Made by a program: the position numbers and the translations under genes. This document shows, piece by piece, positions 43,860-55,611 of a stretch of 64,000 bases of DNA (position 1 is its first letter; each line of letters starts with the position of its first letter). The notes below the pieces were generated by a model. The model was not told the origin of the DNA, did not search any database, and was given only the letters and a program-made list of their open reading frames with translations. Origin of the DNA: Anomaloglossus baeobatrachus (taxonomy: Eukaryota; Chordata; Amphibia; Anura; Aromobatidae); the NCBI RefSeq assembly GCF_048569485.1, contig NC_134360.1, positions 187,979,796 through 188,043,795 of the forward strand, in the 5' to 3' direction.

Positions 43860-44170
43860 GTGGCTCTGGGGGGCCTGAACACACAGCCACACAGCTCTGG
43901 GGCCCCCACACACACGGCTCTGGGGGGCCTAAACACACAGCCACACAGCTCTGGGACCCCCACACACACGGCTATGGGGGGCCTGAACACACAGCCACAC
44001 AGCTCTGGGTCCCCCACACACACGGCTATGGGGGGCCTGAACACACAGCCACACAGCTCTGGGGCCCCCCACACACGGCTATGGGGGGCCTAACACACAG
44101 CCACACAGCTCTGGGGCCCCCACACACATGGCTCTGGGGGGCCCGAACACACAGCCACACAGCTCTGGGG
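43860..44170. repeat. Minisatellite, about 56-60-bp unit
   Basis: About five copies starting GGCTCTGGGGGGCC and containing ACACAGCCACACAGCTCTGG. Confidence 0.85.
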
Positions 44171-44250
44171 GCCAGGACATAACTGTCGGAGGCGGGGAAA
44201 CTCATACAACCCACTGGGGTCCATAAAGTGGGGGGCGGGGACTCAGGGGA

Positions 44251-45386
44251 TGTGTGGGGCCCCGAGGCTCGGTGTCGGTGCAGCGGTGCATTACCTTCAG
44301 GGACTCCACGCGGCTGGATCTCGTCACAGGTAGGAAATCCTCTATTTTGATTGTCGTGACGCCACTCTCAGAATTGCGGTCAGTGGGGACCGCCACTGCA
44401 GGTTAGGGGTGCCTGGGGCTGATAGTAGGTGCAGTCAGTTGTAATAGCCTCCTGAGAGTGAGGCATGCCCCAGGGTCCCGTGTAGGTGTGTGGAACTACA
44501 AGTCGCAGAATGACTCACACGCACAAGCAGGATGTCTTTCAGGGATTTTACTCACTGATGGTGGCAGGGTGAGTAACCCGGGCGTAGCTGGGATGAACCA
44601 GGCTGGAACCAGGTGTCCTTCAGGCTGACTTATGAGGGTGGCTACCAACTCGCCTTCCTTAGCCCGTTGTGTTTTGGGGTAACCCCTGCTTGAAGCCCTG
44701 CTGGGGTCGCCCAGGGAAGTTGCTGGTGCCTCTCTCCCCTTCTTTTTGGCCCGTTTGCTTGTAGCCTGGACCAGGTCACTCCGGCTGCTTGCCTCCTGTG
44801 AGCTATGGGCCCCTCACTTTGGCTACGTGGCTGCGGACTCTGTGGTGTTGTCTTGGGGGTGTAAAGTGCCCCCTCATGCAGGTTTGGCAAAGGACAGGTG
44901 GATCTATCCCTGCACTGGGACCTGTTACCCGTTTGGGCCTGGTATCTCCCTGACAGTCTCCTTACTTTCCACTCCGTTGCTCTCTCTTTAGCCGTGTGTG
45001 GATTTCGGGCAGCACTACCAGGTGACCGTTCTCCCCCGTCGGTAGTCACTGCGCGTACGTTTGTCAGAATTGTGTAGAGCTACAGGGTCTGCTTCTGCCC
45101 TCCCTGAACTTCACCACTCAACTGTCTTCGGCTCACTCTTCCCTCCTCTCCTGTTCTTGCCTACGTCACCTAGCAACCAGGCTCTCTACCACACCCCTCG
45201 AGTGGAGATGGAGGCTTCGCCCCCTCCTGGGATCCCCAGGGGTCCTCTCAAAGGTAAATGTGTGAGACCTGATCACTATGCGCCTGTGTAGTCACACCTC
45301 GGTCAGCCTTCTGGATCACCTGTTTTGTACTGTCCCCAGCATGGGTGCAGTACTCAGTGGTGCCTGACCAGGTCAGGGGCGCCACA
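44251..45386 (-). repeat. 3' LTR of copy B
   Basis: 1136 bases, ends TGTGGCGCC...CCCACACA on the minus strand. Confidence 0.86.
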
Positions 45387-46007
45387 TTCCCCCTTAGTTA
45401 TCACCAGCACGTCCTCGGGCTGCAAGACAACATTTTAAAATGCGTAAAACAGTAAAACATGGTAAAACGTTTTAAAACCAACAGGTACCATACATCACCA
45501 CCCTCCACCCACAAGTCCGTTAACCCACCCTAAACCCTCTCAGGCGGCAGGTCACCGGTTTCTTTTGGTAACCAGGTCTGGGCCATCAGCTCCCCCAGAC
45601 CTTTCTTCCCATCTGCCTCTCCCGTTGGCCGCGCCTTCAGCCACTTCTGGCAGGATGTAGAGGCGGCTTTCATGGTCTGGTGGTTTCAGGGTATACCTGG
45701 CCTGGTGGAGCCGCGCCTTCAGCCTCTTCTGGCAGGATGTAGAGGCGGCCTCCACAGTTGGTGCTGACCAGGTACCCTCTTTGTGGTGGAGAGCCAGGCC
45801 CCATAAACAGGCGTGCTCCCTGGTAGTGGTCGTACCTCTGGGGTAACTATAAACACTGCGAGAGTTTGGGGCTATAGCCAGTTCATAGCCTTAAGGTTCA
45901 TTGGTTAAAGTGCAAAAGGGTTTCTCACATAAGTTCATGTGGGCACATGCTTGAACTTGTAAACGTTGCAAAACTGTACTTTAACTTGCTGTACTTCTTA
46001 CTTTACT
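45387..46007 (-). other. 3' interior and polypurine tract of copy B
   Basis: Non-coding, collinear with 11695-12307 of copy A, including the repeated GCCTCTACATCCTGCCAGAAG word. Confidence 0.7.
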
Positions 46008-47885
46008 TTACATGGACTTTGCTCCTTCTTCCTCCTCACCAGGGCTTGGGCCTGTAGGGCTGTGGCACCTGTCGTCATCATCTGTAGTGGTTTCATCAAT
46101 GAGTTCTTTGTATTTTCTTTCCTCTTCTTCTGTGTCTGTTTCTTTTTCTCTTTCTTTATCTTGTAGTGTTGAGATAGCAGGTTTACTGTAGGGATTTCTG
46201 GGGCAGGGTGTGACATCTAGTGCATACCATCCGCGTTCTCCTTGGTGCTTTGTAAATTCTACTGAGTCTCCTATCTGTAGGTTTCTTCCTGGATGTCCTC
46301 TAGGTAAATGTGCTCTAACATCCCTTCTGTTCACAAATATGCCCTCTTTTACACCAGGTGCCACTATAAAGCTATATCCAGACCTTAGACTGAAGTCTTC
46401 TACAACTCGACAAAGTGGGCCTCTGACCTGCGATTTGGCTCTTCTCAAGGACCGCTTTTCCTCTAAGTCTCTGGCCGTGACCTCGTCCTTCTTCTCGGGA
46501 GACTGCTGTGCAGGTGGATCCCTTGTCCTGCTGCGGCGCCGTGTCCTGCGGGCTGGGTCCTGCCTGGCTGCCACCTTACCGCTTGCAGGCTCCCAGGTGA
46601 GGTATCTGGACAAATCTTCCTCAGCGGAGGATGTCGGTCCCTCTTCATCCCAGCGGGAGTACGGCAGCATCTCTGGCTCTTGGACTGGTGCTGCATCCAC
46701 TGCTGATGGCTCTGGGGTCAGCTTCTCAGCTTCCTGGCCTCCCCTCCCCCTTAGTTCTTCTGGGCACTCCTCTTGTGGCAGCGCTAGGGATGGATTTTCA
46801 TCAGCAGGCCAGGGCGGGGGACCCTTTGGCATGAATGTTGCAGGAGTCTTCCTGTGAGTATGCGGAGGGAGCAGATACCGGTCCACCATCTCCTTTGGGA
46901 AGTGGGCCTCTAGATCAGCCTTCAGCTTCCAGTATTCGGGGTCCTCCCCCAGCAGGGACTTCCTAGCAGGGACTTCCTTGGGCTGGGGAGCGGTGTCTGC
47001 TCTGGCCTTGCAGGCCGGGGTAAATAATTGTACAGTCTTGTCTTGGCGGGCCGAGCCTGGCGTGGCAGCGGCCTGGTCTTGGCGGGCCGAGCAGGGCATC
47101 GCTGCGGCGGCCTGGATTGGCGTCGCAGCTGCGATGGGATCTGTGCAGGCCGGGCTGGGCGCTTCTGCGGCCTGGATTGGCGTCGCAGCTGCAGCCGGTC
47201 CTTGGCGGGCCGCACCTGCGGCGTGGAGGAGGGTCGCGGTGGCAGCCGGATCTTTGCGGGCCGGGCTGGGCATCGTTGCGGCGGCCTGGGCTCGGTGGAC
47301 CGCAGCTGGCGTGGCTGCGGCCTGATTCAGCGTCGCCGCGCCGGGCATCTCTCCAGGGACCGCGGGCGTGGCAGCAGGGGTCGGGGCACTCGCGCTGACA
47401 GGGGCAACACAGGACTCACCCATCGGTAACATCATCGGGGTCTGAGTCGTCGCCGCTCGGTCTGGCACTCGTCGTGCGGTTCCCCTCTCATAGGCCTGAA
47501 CCGCTGCAGCCATCTCCATAAGCTCCGTACGTCCCTCGCTGATCTGCCATACGACCCTGGCCTCCAGTTGGTCGCAAAACTGGGCAAGTTCCCGATACCA
47601 CCAGGCAGCGGAGCCTGGTTCTGGGTCTCTGCGTTCAGATGCCATTTCCTCTGCGTCTCCTTCTTCTAGTAGCAGGCTTCTGGCTCCCTTTCTTTCCCGA
47701 CGTCTCTGAACGCCTCCGCTCTCATCACTTGCGAGGACAGGACTCTTCAGGGGATCTCTGGGTAGCCACACCTCTTCGTGGGCGGTAACTTCTCCCAGCG
47801 CGGGCTGCTGTTGTTTTTCAGCGTGCTTTTCATGGTGGCAATATGGCGGCGCTTCCAATTTTCCAAGCGGACCGCCCAGGCACAT
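46008..47885 (-). CDS. Cold-shock-domain protein of LTR element, copy B
   Basis: 625 codons from the ATG that corresponds to the start in copy A. Collinear with that protein: N-terminal GEVTAHEEVWLPRDPL block, the EPGSAAWW segment, an Ala/Pro-rich module region that differs in number and order of modules, the linker with EMLPYSRWDEE, and a Y-box-like cold-shock domain at about residues 491-560 (EGIFVNRRDVRAHLPRGHPG is shared exactly). The C-terminal acidic tail is longer than in copy A. Two divergent copies both open over this length argue that the protein matters to the element. Likely RNA-binding; role inferred. Confidence 0.85.
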   Translation of the reverse strand: MCLGGPLGKLEAPPYCHHEKHAEKQQQPALGEVTAHEEVWLPRDPLKSPVLASDESGGVQRRRERKGARSLLLEEGDAEEMASERRDPEPGSAAWWYRELAQFCDQLEARVVWQISEGRTELMEMAAAVQAYERGTARRVPDRAATTQTPMMLPMGESCVAPVSASAPTPAATPAVPGEMPGAATLNQAAATPAAVHRAQAAATMPSPARKDPAATATLLHAAGAARQGPAAAATPIQAAEAPSPACTDPIAAATPIQAAAAMPCSARQDQAAATPGSARQDKTVQLFTPACKARADTAPQPKEVPARKSLLGEDPEYWKLKADLEAHFPKEMVDRYLLPPHTHRKTPATFMPKGPPPWPADENPSLALPQEECPEELRGRGGQEAEKLTPEPSAVDAAPVQEPEMLPYSRWDEEGPTSSAEEDLSRYLTWEPASGKVAARQDPARRTRRRSRTRDPPAQQSPEKKDEVTARDLEEKRSLRRAKSQVRGPLCRVVEDFSLRSGYSFIVAPGVKEGIFVNRRDVRAHLPRGHPGRNLQIGDSVEFTKHQGERGWYALDVTPCPRNPYSKPAISTLQDKEREKETDTEEEERKYKELIDETTTDDDDRCHSPTGPSPGEEEEGAKSM

Positions 47886-47913
47886 GGTCACCTGTCTGAA
47901 CAGGTCTAGTCCT

Positions 47914-47932
47914 TATCCTGTTCGTGACGCCA
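47914..47932 (-). promoter_or_regulatory. Probable primer binding site, copy B
   Basis: On the minus strand TGGCGTCACGAACAGGAT follows the 5' LTR, as in copy A. Confidence 0.6.
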
Positions 47933-47934
47933 GA

Positions 47935-49070
47935 TGTGTGGGGCCCCGAGGCTCGGTGTCGGTGCAGCGGTGCATTACCTTCAGGGACTCCACGCGGCTG
48001 GATCTCGTCACAGGTAGGAAATCCTCTATTTTGATTGTCGTGACGCCACTCTCAGAATTGCGGTCAGTGGGGACCGCCACTGCAGGTTAGGGGTGCCTGG
48101 GGCTGATAGTAGGTGCAGTCAGTTGTAATAGCCTCCTGAGAGTGAGGCATGCCCCAGGGTCCCGTGTAGGTGTGTGGAACTACAAGTCGCAGAATGACTC
48201 ACACGCACAAGCAGGATGTCTTTCAGGGATTTTACTCACTGATGGTGGCAGGGTGAGTAACCCGGGCGTAGCTGGGATGAACCAGGCTGGAACCAGGTGT
48301 CCTTCAGGCTGACTTATGAGGGTGGCTACCAACTCGCCTTCCTTAGCCCGTTGTGTTTTGGGGTAACCCCTGCTTGAAGCCCTGCTGGGGTCGCCCAGGG
48401 AAGTTGCTGGTGCCTCTCTCCCCTTCTTTTTGGCCCGTTTGCTTGTAGCCTGGACCAGGTCACTCCGGCTGCTTGCCTCCTGTGAGCTATGGGCCCCTCA
48501 CTTTGGCTACGTGGCTGCGGACTCTGTGGTGTTGTCTTGGGGGTGTAAAGTGCCCCCTCATGCAGGTTTGGCAAAGGACAGGTGGATCTATCCCTGCACT
48601 GGGACCTGTTACCCGTTTGGGCCTGGTATCTCCCTGACAGTCTCCTTACTTTCCACTCCGTTGCTCTCTCTTTAGCCGTGTGTGGATTTCGGGCAGCACT
48701 ACCAGGTGACCGTTCTCCCCCGTCGGTAGTCACTGCGCGTACGTTTGTCAGAATTGTGTAGAGCTACAGGGTCTGCTTCTGCCCTCCCTGAACTTCACCA
48801 CTCAACTGTCTTCGGCTCACTCTTCCCTCCTCTCCTGTTCTTGCCTACGTCACCTAGCAACCAGGCTCTCTACCACACCCCTCGAGTGGAGATGGAGGCT
48901 TCGCCCCCTCCTGGGATCCCCAGGGGTCCTCTCAAAGGTAAATGTGTGAGACCTGATCACTATGCGCCTGTGTAGTCACACCTCGGTCAGCCTTCTGGAT
49001 CACCTGTTTTGTACTGTCCCCAGCATGGGTGCAGTACTCAGTGGTGCCTGACCAGGTCAGGGGCGCCACA
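47935..49070 (-). repeat. 5' LTR of copy B
   Basis: 1136 bases, matches 44251-45386 with no difference noticed. Confidence 0.86.
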
Positions 49071-49416
49071 CATATACAGATCGGGTGGGGTGGAGGGGTG
49101 TAGAACATACAGTTCAAAATTACTGGTGGAGAGTGGACCACACAGCACCCGTGGGAAGTGCTGTGCTGGGGGTCGCTGGCTGGCACTAACTGCACCTCCT
49201 TCATCTGTGCTGTGGGGCAGGAGCAGGACGTTGCACGGTAGTTCCGCCCACACATGAAGTTCCCACCAGGAGGATGCATCACCTTAAAGGGGCAGCAGCC
49301 TTAGTTTCCTGCGGAGGACTGCGATCCCCAGCACTCGCGAGTGGGCCCCCCCGGCTGTCCAAGGACCCGGCATTTGCCCGGGTTTGCCGCGTGCTGACGC
49401 CGGCCCTGCATGTGAC

Positions 49417-50690
49417 CAAAGGAGATTAACAACCAGATTAACTCTTGCTAGCCTGCCTAGGAACCTCAAGTCTGTGATCCGACGCCCGAGTCTCCCTGCA
49501 CTGATTATAGACATCAGAGAAGTTAGAAGGCAGAGTGCAAGAATCTGGAGTTTACACAGATCCTGATACTGCCATGACAGTGGGTGATGCTTTCAAAAAC
49601 CTTCTTGTGACACCTGGACAGAGCACACAGTGACTCCGTCTGCATTATTATAGTCAATGGCCCCATAAGTGTATATGCCCAAATCCTGTTTTGCGGAGGT
49701 TCAGACATGAGCCCCGAAAAAGCCACTGAACATAGGAGGTCAAAAGTGATGTGAACCTTGCCTAAGGTATATGACCAGTTTTAGGCTAAAAGTTGAAATT
49801 ACAGATAAAAGCAATTTGTTCTGCTAAATCTAAATATTGGAGTTGCAAAAAAAGTGTCTTTGTTTCTAAGCCTGGTATAGTATATCTACAAAGGCCTCAT
49901 CTCAGGCTGAGCACTAACTTTGGTGTTACAAATGGCATAAAGCAGCTCTTCTATTCTCACACATAACGGCTGCAACACTTAGGAAAGTGAAGACTTTTCC
50001 AAAGGGATTTCAAGTGTCTGCATTATGCATCTATGCAGCAATAAAAGTAAAACACAAATACTAAAAAATATAAGGCCTTAGCAGAAAACATCAATGATAA
50101 TCATAATGCTGAAGACAGGAAGCAGACGCTGAACATGTGTACAATTTGCTGATCCTGCAATGTTTTTGTTATGATAGATTCAAGTAATTTGCCCTTCAAT
50201 GTGTTACAATACATTACTTTACTCATCCAATGCTGTAAGAGACTTCTCCAAACAGAAGGTATTTACATTTCTTTGCCAATTTATAAAAATAAATCACTGA
50301 AAGCAATATTGATCAGTAAACTCTCGAAAAGTAGATAAGACCATCTGAAAACAAGTATTGCTCCTTAAGAGCAAACTTTTCCAAAAAAGGATACCTACTA
50401 CGGTAGTGAAATGAGGTGAAGCAAATTTTATGTAAAGGATTAAACAGTTGATGCTTCCGCCCTCCGGTGGGAGAAAAAAATAAACGTAATAAAATTTAGC
50501 TAAAAAGAATAATTTCTCGAACAAAAAAGAAATTATAGAAAAACCATGGTTATTGGAAGAAATGTAAAGAAGTTCTAGATCTTGGAAGGAGCATAACTAT
50601 TGTAAATGCAAAGGTTGCAATTGCACCCGGGCCCTTGAGCTTAGGAAGCACAAAAAGTCAATTTAGCCCATATGTGAAGACCAATACTAT
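49417..50690. other. AT-rich spacer, no gene seen
   Basis: No domain-bearing frame or terminal repeats. Confidence 0.5.
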
Positions 50691-50709
50691 TAAAGCTCAC
50701 CAATCACCA

Positions 50710-51385
50710 GGATTTTCCTATATAAGCTAAAGCCAGAGCTATACTGGCACTATCAGGCTGATTCTATACATACCTGTAGTTGTCAGCTAGGATGTATAGG
50801 TTTTGAAACACAAGCAAATAAAGTTTGTAAAATGAGTAGTTTTTTTTAATGGTAGCGGCTGCCGATCCGCTGATACCTGGGGTGGGTATTCATAGTGATT
50901 CCCGCCCCCCTGCCTGTCTGTCTACCCCTATCATTTCTAATGCTATTATAGAATTTTACTTGAAGGAACTGTGCTGATGTCATACCCATTTGACCAGAAG
51001 GGGCGTGGCCTCGGCAACCAGAAAAATAATGTTACTTCCTGATATCAGCTATGTTGCTGAGGCCCTGCCCCTTCTGATCACATGGGTATGACATCAGCAC
51101 AGGTCATTCTAGTCACATAGTAAAATGATTCTATAATACAGTTTGCATAAATAACAGATAGGGGGAGGATGGACACGCAGGGGGGCGGGAATCACTATGA
51201 ATTCTCACCCCAGCTATCAGCTGATCGGCAGCTGCCGCCACTCAAATAGCTGCTCATTTTACAAACTTTACTTGTTTGTGTTTCAAAACCTATACATCCT
51301 AGCTGACAACTAAAGGTATGTATAGAATCAGCATGATAGTGCCAGTATAGCATTGGCTTTCGGTTATATAGGAAAAGCACCAGAG
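50710..51385. mobile_element. Foldback element, arms of about 320 bp
   Basis: A near-complete palindrome centred near 51040: left arm from TTTTCCTATATAAGC, right arm to TATATAGGAAAA. Inner markers pair in order: ATACATACCTGTAGTTGTCA, TGGGTATTCATAGTGATTCC, GTGCTGATGTCATACCCAT. Non-coding; MITE-like. No flanking duplication identified. Confidence 0.75.
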
Positions 51386-51449
51386 AAACCACAGTATGGA
51401 GTGTCAGAATTTGTGGTGTGAACAGCGTCTGATGCCACTGACACGCCCG

Positions 51450-53573
51450 CACTAGGCCTGGTGGTTACTCGTTATCTGGCTGCAACTCTGTTCTGTCAGG
51501 GAGGATGTCACGGAGACAGGGCCCGGTTCCATGACCCCGGCGGTGTCAATAATGGCTGATGATGGTGGTGGGGGAATATTTACAAGGGAGATGTCGTGAC
51601 GCCACCTGTGGTGTGCGACAAAATAGGTACCGCCGCTGCAGTTCAGTTTCCCCTGGGGTCAGTGGTGATGCAGCAGAGTTGGAATCACTCTCCACAGATA
51701 GAGCTGGGCCCCAAGGCTGTTGGGAGTAGTACTCTGTAATGGCTGGGTGCAGGGCCGGAAGTGCAGGGAATAACCGGACGACACAGTGATGCAGTCACAA
51801 GGTTTTTACTCACAGTTCAGGGTTCCAGGTTAGCATGTCTAGACAAATGCTGCCCTCGGGGTGCGGAGTCCTGCTGTGATGAGCTCCAGCCAATCCCGGA
51901 TAGTTTGAAGGCACAACCCGGTACACCCTTCTGTGTTCCTTTCCTGGTCGTCTTCCTGCACTGACCTCTACCGCCTGTCCTGCGCCTGCATACACAGAGC
52001 CCTGAGTTGGTGTCCGTAGACCCTGTTGGGTGGCTTGAAGCTCTATCCCTTGGCCCTATGTGGTCACATTTTCACTGGTTGTGTGTGGATGTGGCTTCAG
52101 CACTTGACATAACCTCAGCCTCCGGTTTGCTAGCTGAGCCTTGAGTTTTTTCCACTAGTTGAGGGGCCGGTCCCTTGTGCGGCCAAAGTCCTTCCACTCC
52201 GGTATGTCATCTTTGGAACGAGGCCACGGGAGTGTCGCGGGCGGGGGACAGACCACAACAGGGGGGCCACTCGAGGCGCTTGGATCCGGGCGGTTGCTGT
52301 GGCTCGAGTGGCAGCCGGATCCGGGGCTCGCGCAGCCGTCCGTCACCCACAAGTGAAAAGGGGTTATTTACAGGGGATAGAGTCTTTTTCAGTGACGTCA
52401 CCCCTGGGTTGCGGTGATGGATGGTGACACCGCCGCTGCCTAGATATGGGGGTGCCCGGGGCTGATGGAGCAGGGCAGCAAGGTGGGATCCCCTCCACAG
52501 GTAGGGGAGGTGTAGTCCCGGGGCCCAGGGTATCGTGAGGGGTTGCAGGGAGCAGTCTTTAGGAGGCAGGAAACAGAGAACTTACAGTTGGTAGTCGTGG
52601 TGCTGGATGAGCTGGTGCTGATTTGGAGGGTCAGTAAACACACACAGTCTGTATTGTAAACCAAGTTGCCAATGACCGGTAGCCTCCAGCGGTTGCATTA
52701 GAGTCCCACACACAGATATACAGCCTGGGGCCCTTTCTTCTGCACTTTCTGTCTGTCTCTCTTGTTTGGACTAGTCCGCTTGAAACGGCCTCCGCATCAG
52801 ATCCCCTCTCTCGGAACTGTCAGGCTACAACCCTGCCCCGGTCGACCTCAGGTTCCCCGTGACCGGATCTCTGTCGCCTGTGGCCCTCAAGGCCACCTAG
52901 TCAGCGTAGCTAGTTCAGTTGTCCGGTGGTCCAGGGCTCCAACCCCGACTACCTCCCTCTCCAGGGAGCTCCAACTCCCTCCTGTCAGCTCTCCACTGAC
53001 TACAGCTCAAACTGAAACTTCAACTCCTCACTGTCACTTCCTGAGATCTTCTCCTAGATCCCTCCCATTGTCCTGGGGGGATGACTAGGCCTGATTGGCT
53101 GGTGCATACCTGTGTGGGGACTGTGTTGGTGCCAAAGAGGAGAATGGCCTGCACTTTGGTGGATTTTTGCAGGCTCTGTGACAACCTGGTTTTGCCAGGG
53201 CATCACAGGAGTATGGTAGACTTCTCGTGGGCTCTAGGACCCTTTCTGTTGTGTGCATGGGCCGAACTGCAGCAGCTCCAGACCACAGGTCTTTACTCCC
53301 CCGCTGCTCCTTCTCGACTCCCCACTTTCTGCAGACTGCTCCCACTAACTAGACTTCACCTCCCAGCTTGGCTCGGACTGTGCTTTCCAATGGCGTATCA
53401 AAGGTGCAACTTGCCCTAACCCCGGTCCTGTGGAGTGTTGCTAAATGAGAGTGTCTGTGTTTTGTGTATACCGGTTTGCAACCTCCTCCTTACCCGGGAA
53501 TGGGATACTACACCTCTGGATGAGGTGCAGTACCTCTGTGGTGACGACTGAAGCCTCAGGGATGCCACACTGC
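51450..53573 (-). mobile_element. LTR-like block interrupted by another LTR
   Basis: On the minus strand it starts TGTGGCATCCCTGAGGCTTC at 53573 and resumes at about 52150 down to about 51450, where the family motif GGTGGCGTCACGACATC (about 51594) is found. Between lies a second LTR of the TGTGACGCC group. Left limit approximate. Confidence 0.55.
52165..53212 (-). mobile_element. Nested LTR (TGTGATGCCCTGGC type)
   Basis: Minus strand start TGTGATGCCCTGGCAAAACC near 53212; internal words match 57810-58957. End approximate. Confidence 0.55.
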
Positions 53574-55611
53574 CATGACACTCAGCAAGTTTTGAGCAAA
53601 ACGTCATGTGACAGTAAGTTCCTGCAGGGCTGTCTACCGGTGATGTACCATAAGAGACTTTTCTCGAAATGAACATCACAGAAAGTAAAATGAGGATAAA
53701 ACAGATATAGGTATTAGCTTTATAGGGAGAAGAGTAGTGAATTTTATAATACAGCAATTTATAAAAGCAGTTAGGGCTTTAAAAAATATTTAAAAGGGGC
53801 AGTATATGTATTAGACAAATCCTTTAAATTATAACCAAATTGTCTCTTCAGGGAGGAAGGAGATGAACTCTATGGCCACCTATTGGAAGTAGAAATTCTA
53901 AAAGTCAAACGTGGCTCTTTAACAAGCCTTTTAAAAAGCCTCAATTTGCAGACACAGTGTTTTGGGTGATTGCCCCTCGTCAGTGCAAAGTGTGAGGTCT
54001 GATCTGGCTGTATGAGAAGTTATAGTGGGGTCTAAGAGGAAATATTTTCTCCTTACAGAGACTTGACAAACCAATTCAGTCTTATAGCATTGAGACTATA
54101 AGACACCTCACTGGCAGCCAAAACTGGTTTGTCAGGTCTCTGCAAGGAGAAAAGATTTCCCCTTAAATTATAAAAACACTTTAAAAAAATCTTTTGACAA
54201 GTCACCCTAACCGTTGTCTCCTAGCTGCTAAAGCTCGGAGTTGGCGAAAAAGAGACTAATCAGGAAGCCAATGAGATCGTCTTCAGCTATTGCCATATAC
54301 CAAGGTCCAGCTAAGTGCTGGAGTGAGTGCCCTTCCCTTTTATTTTAGCATTTGGTAGACATCTCAGTACCCAAACTCCCAGCAGTCAAAACCTCTGACA
54401 TGCTATCATGTCAAAAGTTTTTTGACAGTGCATTTACTCTTTCAGACTCCGGAAACTTTGACATTACTCTTTTCATCTACTAATGATACCCTTCAAGATA
54501 TTAGTCAAGAACGATTTTAATAAATGTTCTATTTAGAGGATGACTTTGATTGTTTTTTTCCACATCACATTGTTATAAATGACACTTTATTGTCACTAGA
54601 ATGCAGACAATCAAAACTCTCCAGGGTCATTAGTACTAAGCATTGCATCAAATCACCATTGTAAAGCAATAGCCAACAGATATTTTATTTGAAAATGCAA
54701 TTAGGAAACAAAAGCGAGTGACTTCATACAGAGCAAAATCTACTTAATTGTCAAGCCACAATATCGATCTTTCAGAAAAACACAAAGAGGCGAGAATGGG
54801 ATATGAGATCACATGCTTTAAAGAAGATGCAACTGGCTGCGTCTCAGCATTTTCTTTGAAACTACCCATTTTAATGGACAGCAACTAAACAGTCTTCATT
54901 CTACTCAGTTGGTATTTAAATTTATACTTACTGCAGTTGCTACCAATTATGCCTCCCCAGTCTTTTACACTTATTCTCTTTATAGCATTCAATCTCAAGC
55001 TTGAATATCCATTCAGTGGGAAGCCACCATGAGGACAATTACCCACAATTGTACTGTGATTCTATTTTAATTAAATCATCTTGATGATATAGAATGTAAT
55101 TGTATTTGTCTGTTGCCACATGCTTTTCTCTGATCTAGAAGCAAAAAAAGACAAGATAAAGGTATGTCTACTCCTATCAGCTTTTACCGCTTTTTCATTG
55201 GAAAAAAAAAGCAAAAAAAAAAATATTTAATGAACAAAAGATGAGCCTTGGAGATTTAACCCACTAGTTTCTAATGTAAAAAGAGGTATAAACTGTGATA
55301 TTGTAGATAGGCATCATGACACAAGGGTTAATCTACAATTATGCTCCCCGATAGCACCTCATTGAGAGCACGCATGTACACAAAACCATCACCACTGCCA
55401 CCACGTACAGTACTACAATGTGTCAAGTATTTAACCAACAGAATAGAACACGACCCGCTCCTGTAGCTCTTATAGACAACAATGACCATCTTCATTGAAC
55501 TATATTGGGAGTTCAATAGTCCAAAATCATTGAATAAGAGTCACTGGGCCCTACTCACCTAATAGATGAGACACCTATAATGTAGGGTCCCAATATTAGA
55601 TCCATGGGGGT
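53574..55611. other. AT-rich spacer, no gene seen
   Basis: Only a small foldback (54035-54170) stands out. Confidence 0.5.
54035..54170. repeat. Small foldback repeat
   Basis: TTCTCCTTACAGAGACTTGA (left) pairs imperfectly with TCAGGTCTCTGCAAGGAGAA (right) over about 40 bases; loop about 50 bases. Confidence 0.6.

Larger units (their letters stand above)
44251..49070 (-). mobile_element. Non-autonomous LTR element with cold-shock gene, copy B
   Basis: Same plan as copy A, inverted: LTRs 47935-49070 (5') and 44251-45386 (3'), each 1136 bases and identical by eye; the same primer-site-like sequence next to the 5' LTR; a purine run (TAAGGGGGAA) next to the 3' LTR; one long frame. Clearly diverged from copy A in LTR and interior. 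It looks whole for its kind and very young. I see no target duplication: the outer flanks are GGGGA and CATAT. No pol frame. Confidence 0.86.
42528..49416. mobile_element. hAT-like element with nested LTR element and satellites
   Basis: Ends CAGGGCCGGC (42536) and GCCGGCCCTG (to 49408) are inverted repeats. CATGTGAC is duplicated exactly outside them (42528-42535, 49409-49416), the 8-bp duplication typical of hAT. No transposase frame; the original element is the part outside 44251-49070. Its left arm holds TA and CA microsatellites and three minisatellites. It has since received the cold-shock LTR element copy B. Confidence 0.78.

Noticed and set aside
43199-44170. CRISPR-like regular repeats
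   Set aside because: Head-to-tail tandem arrays without unique spacers, in a eukaryotic setting.
46978-47429. Plus-strand Ala/Arg/Trp-rich frames in copy B
   Set aside because: Shadows of the minus-strand Ala/Pro-rich coding region.
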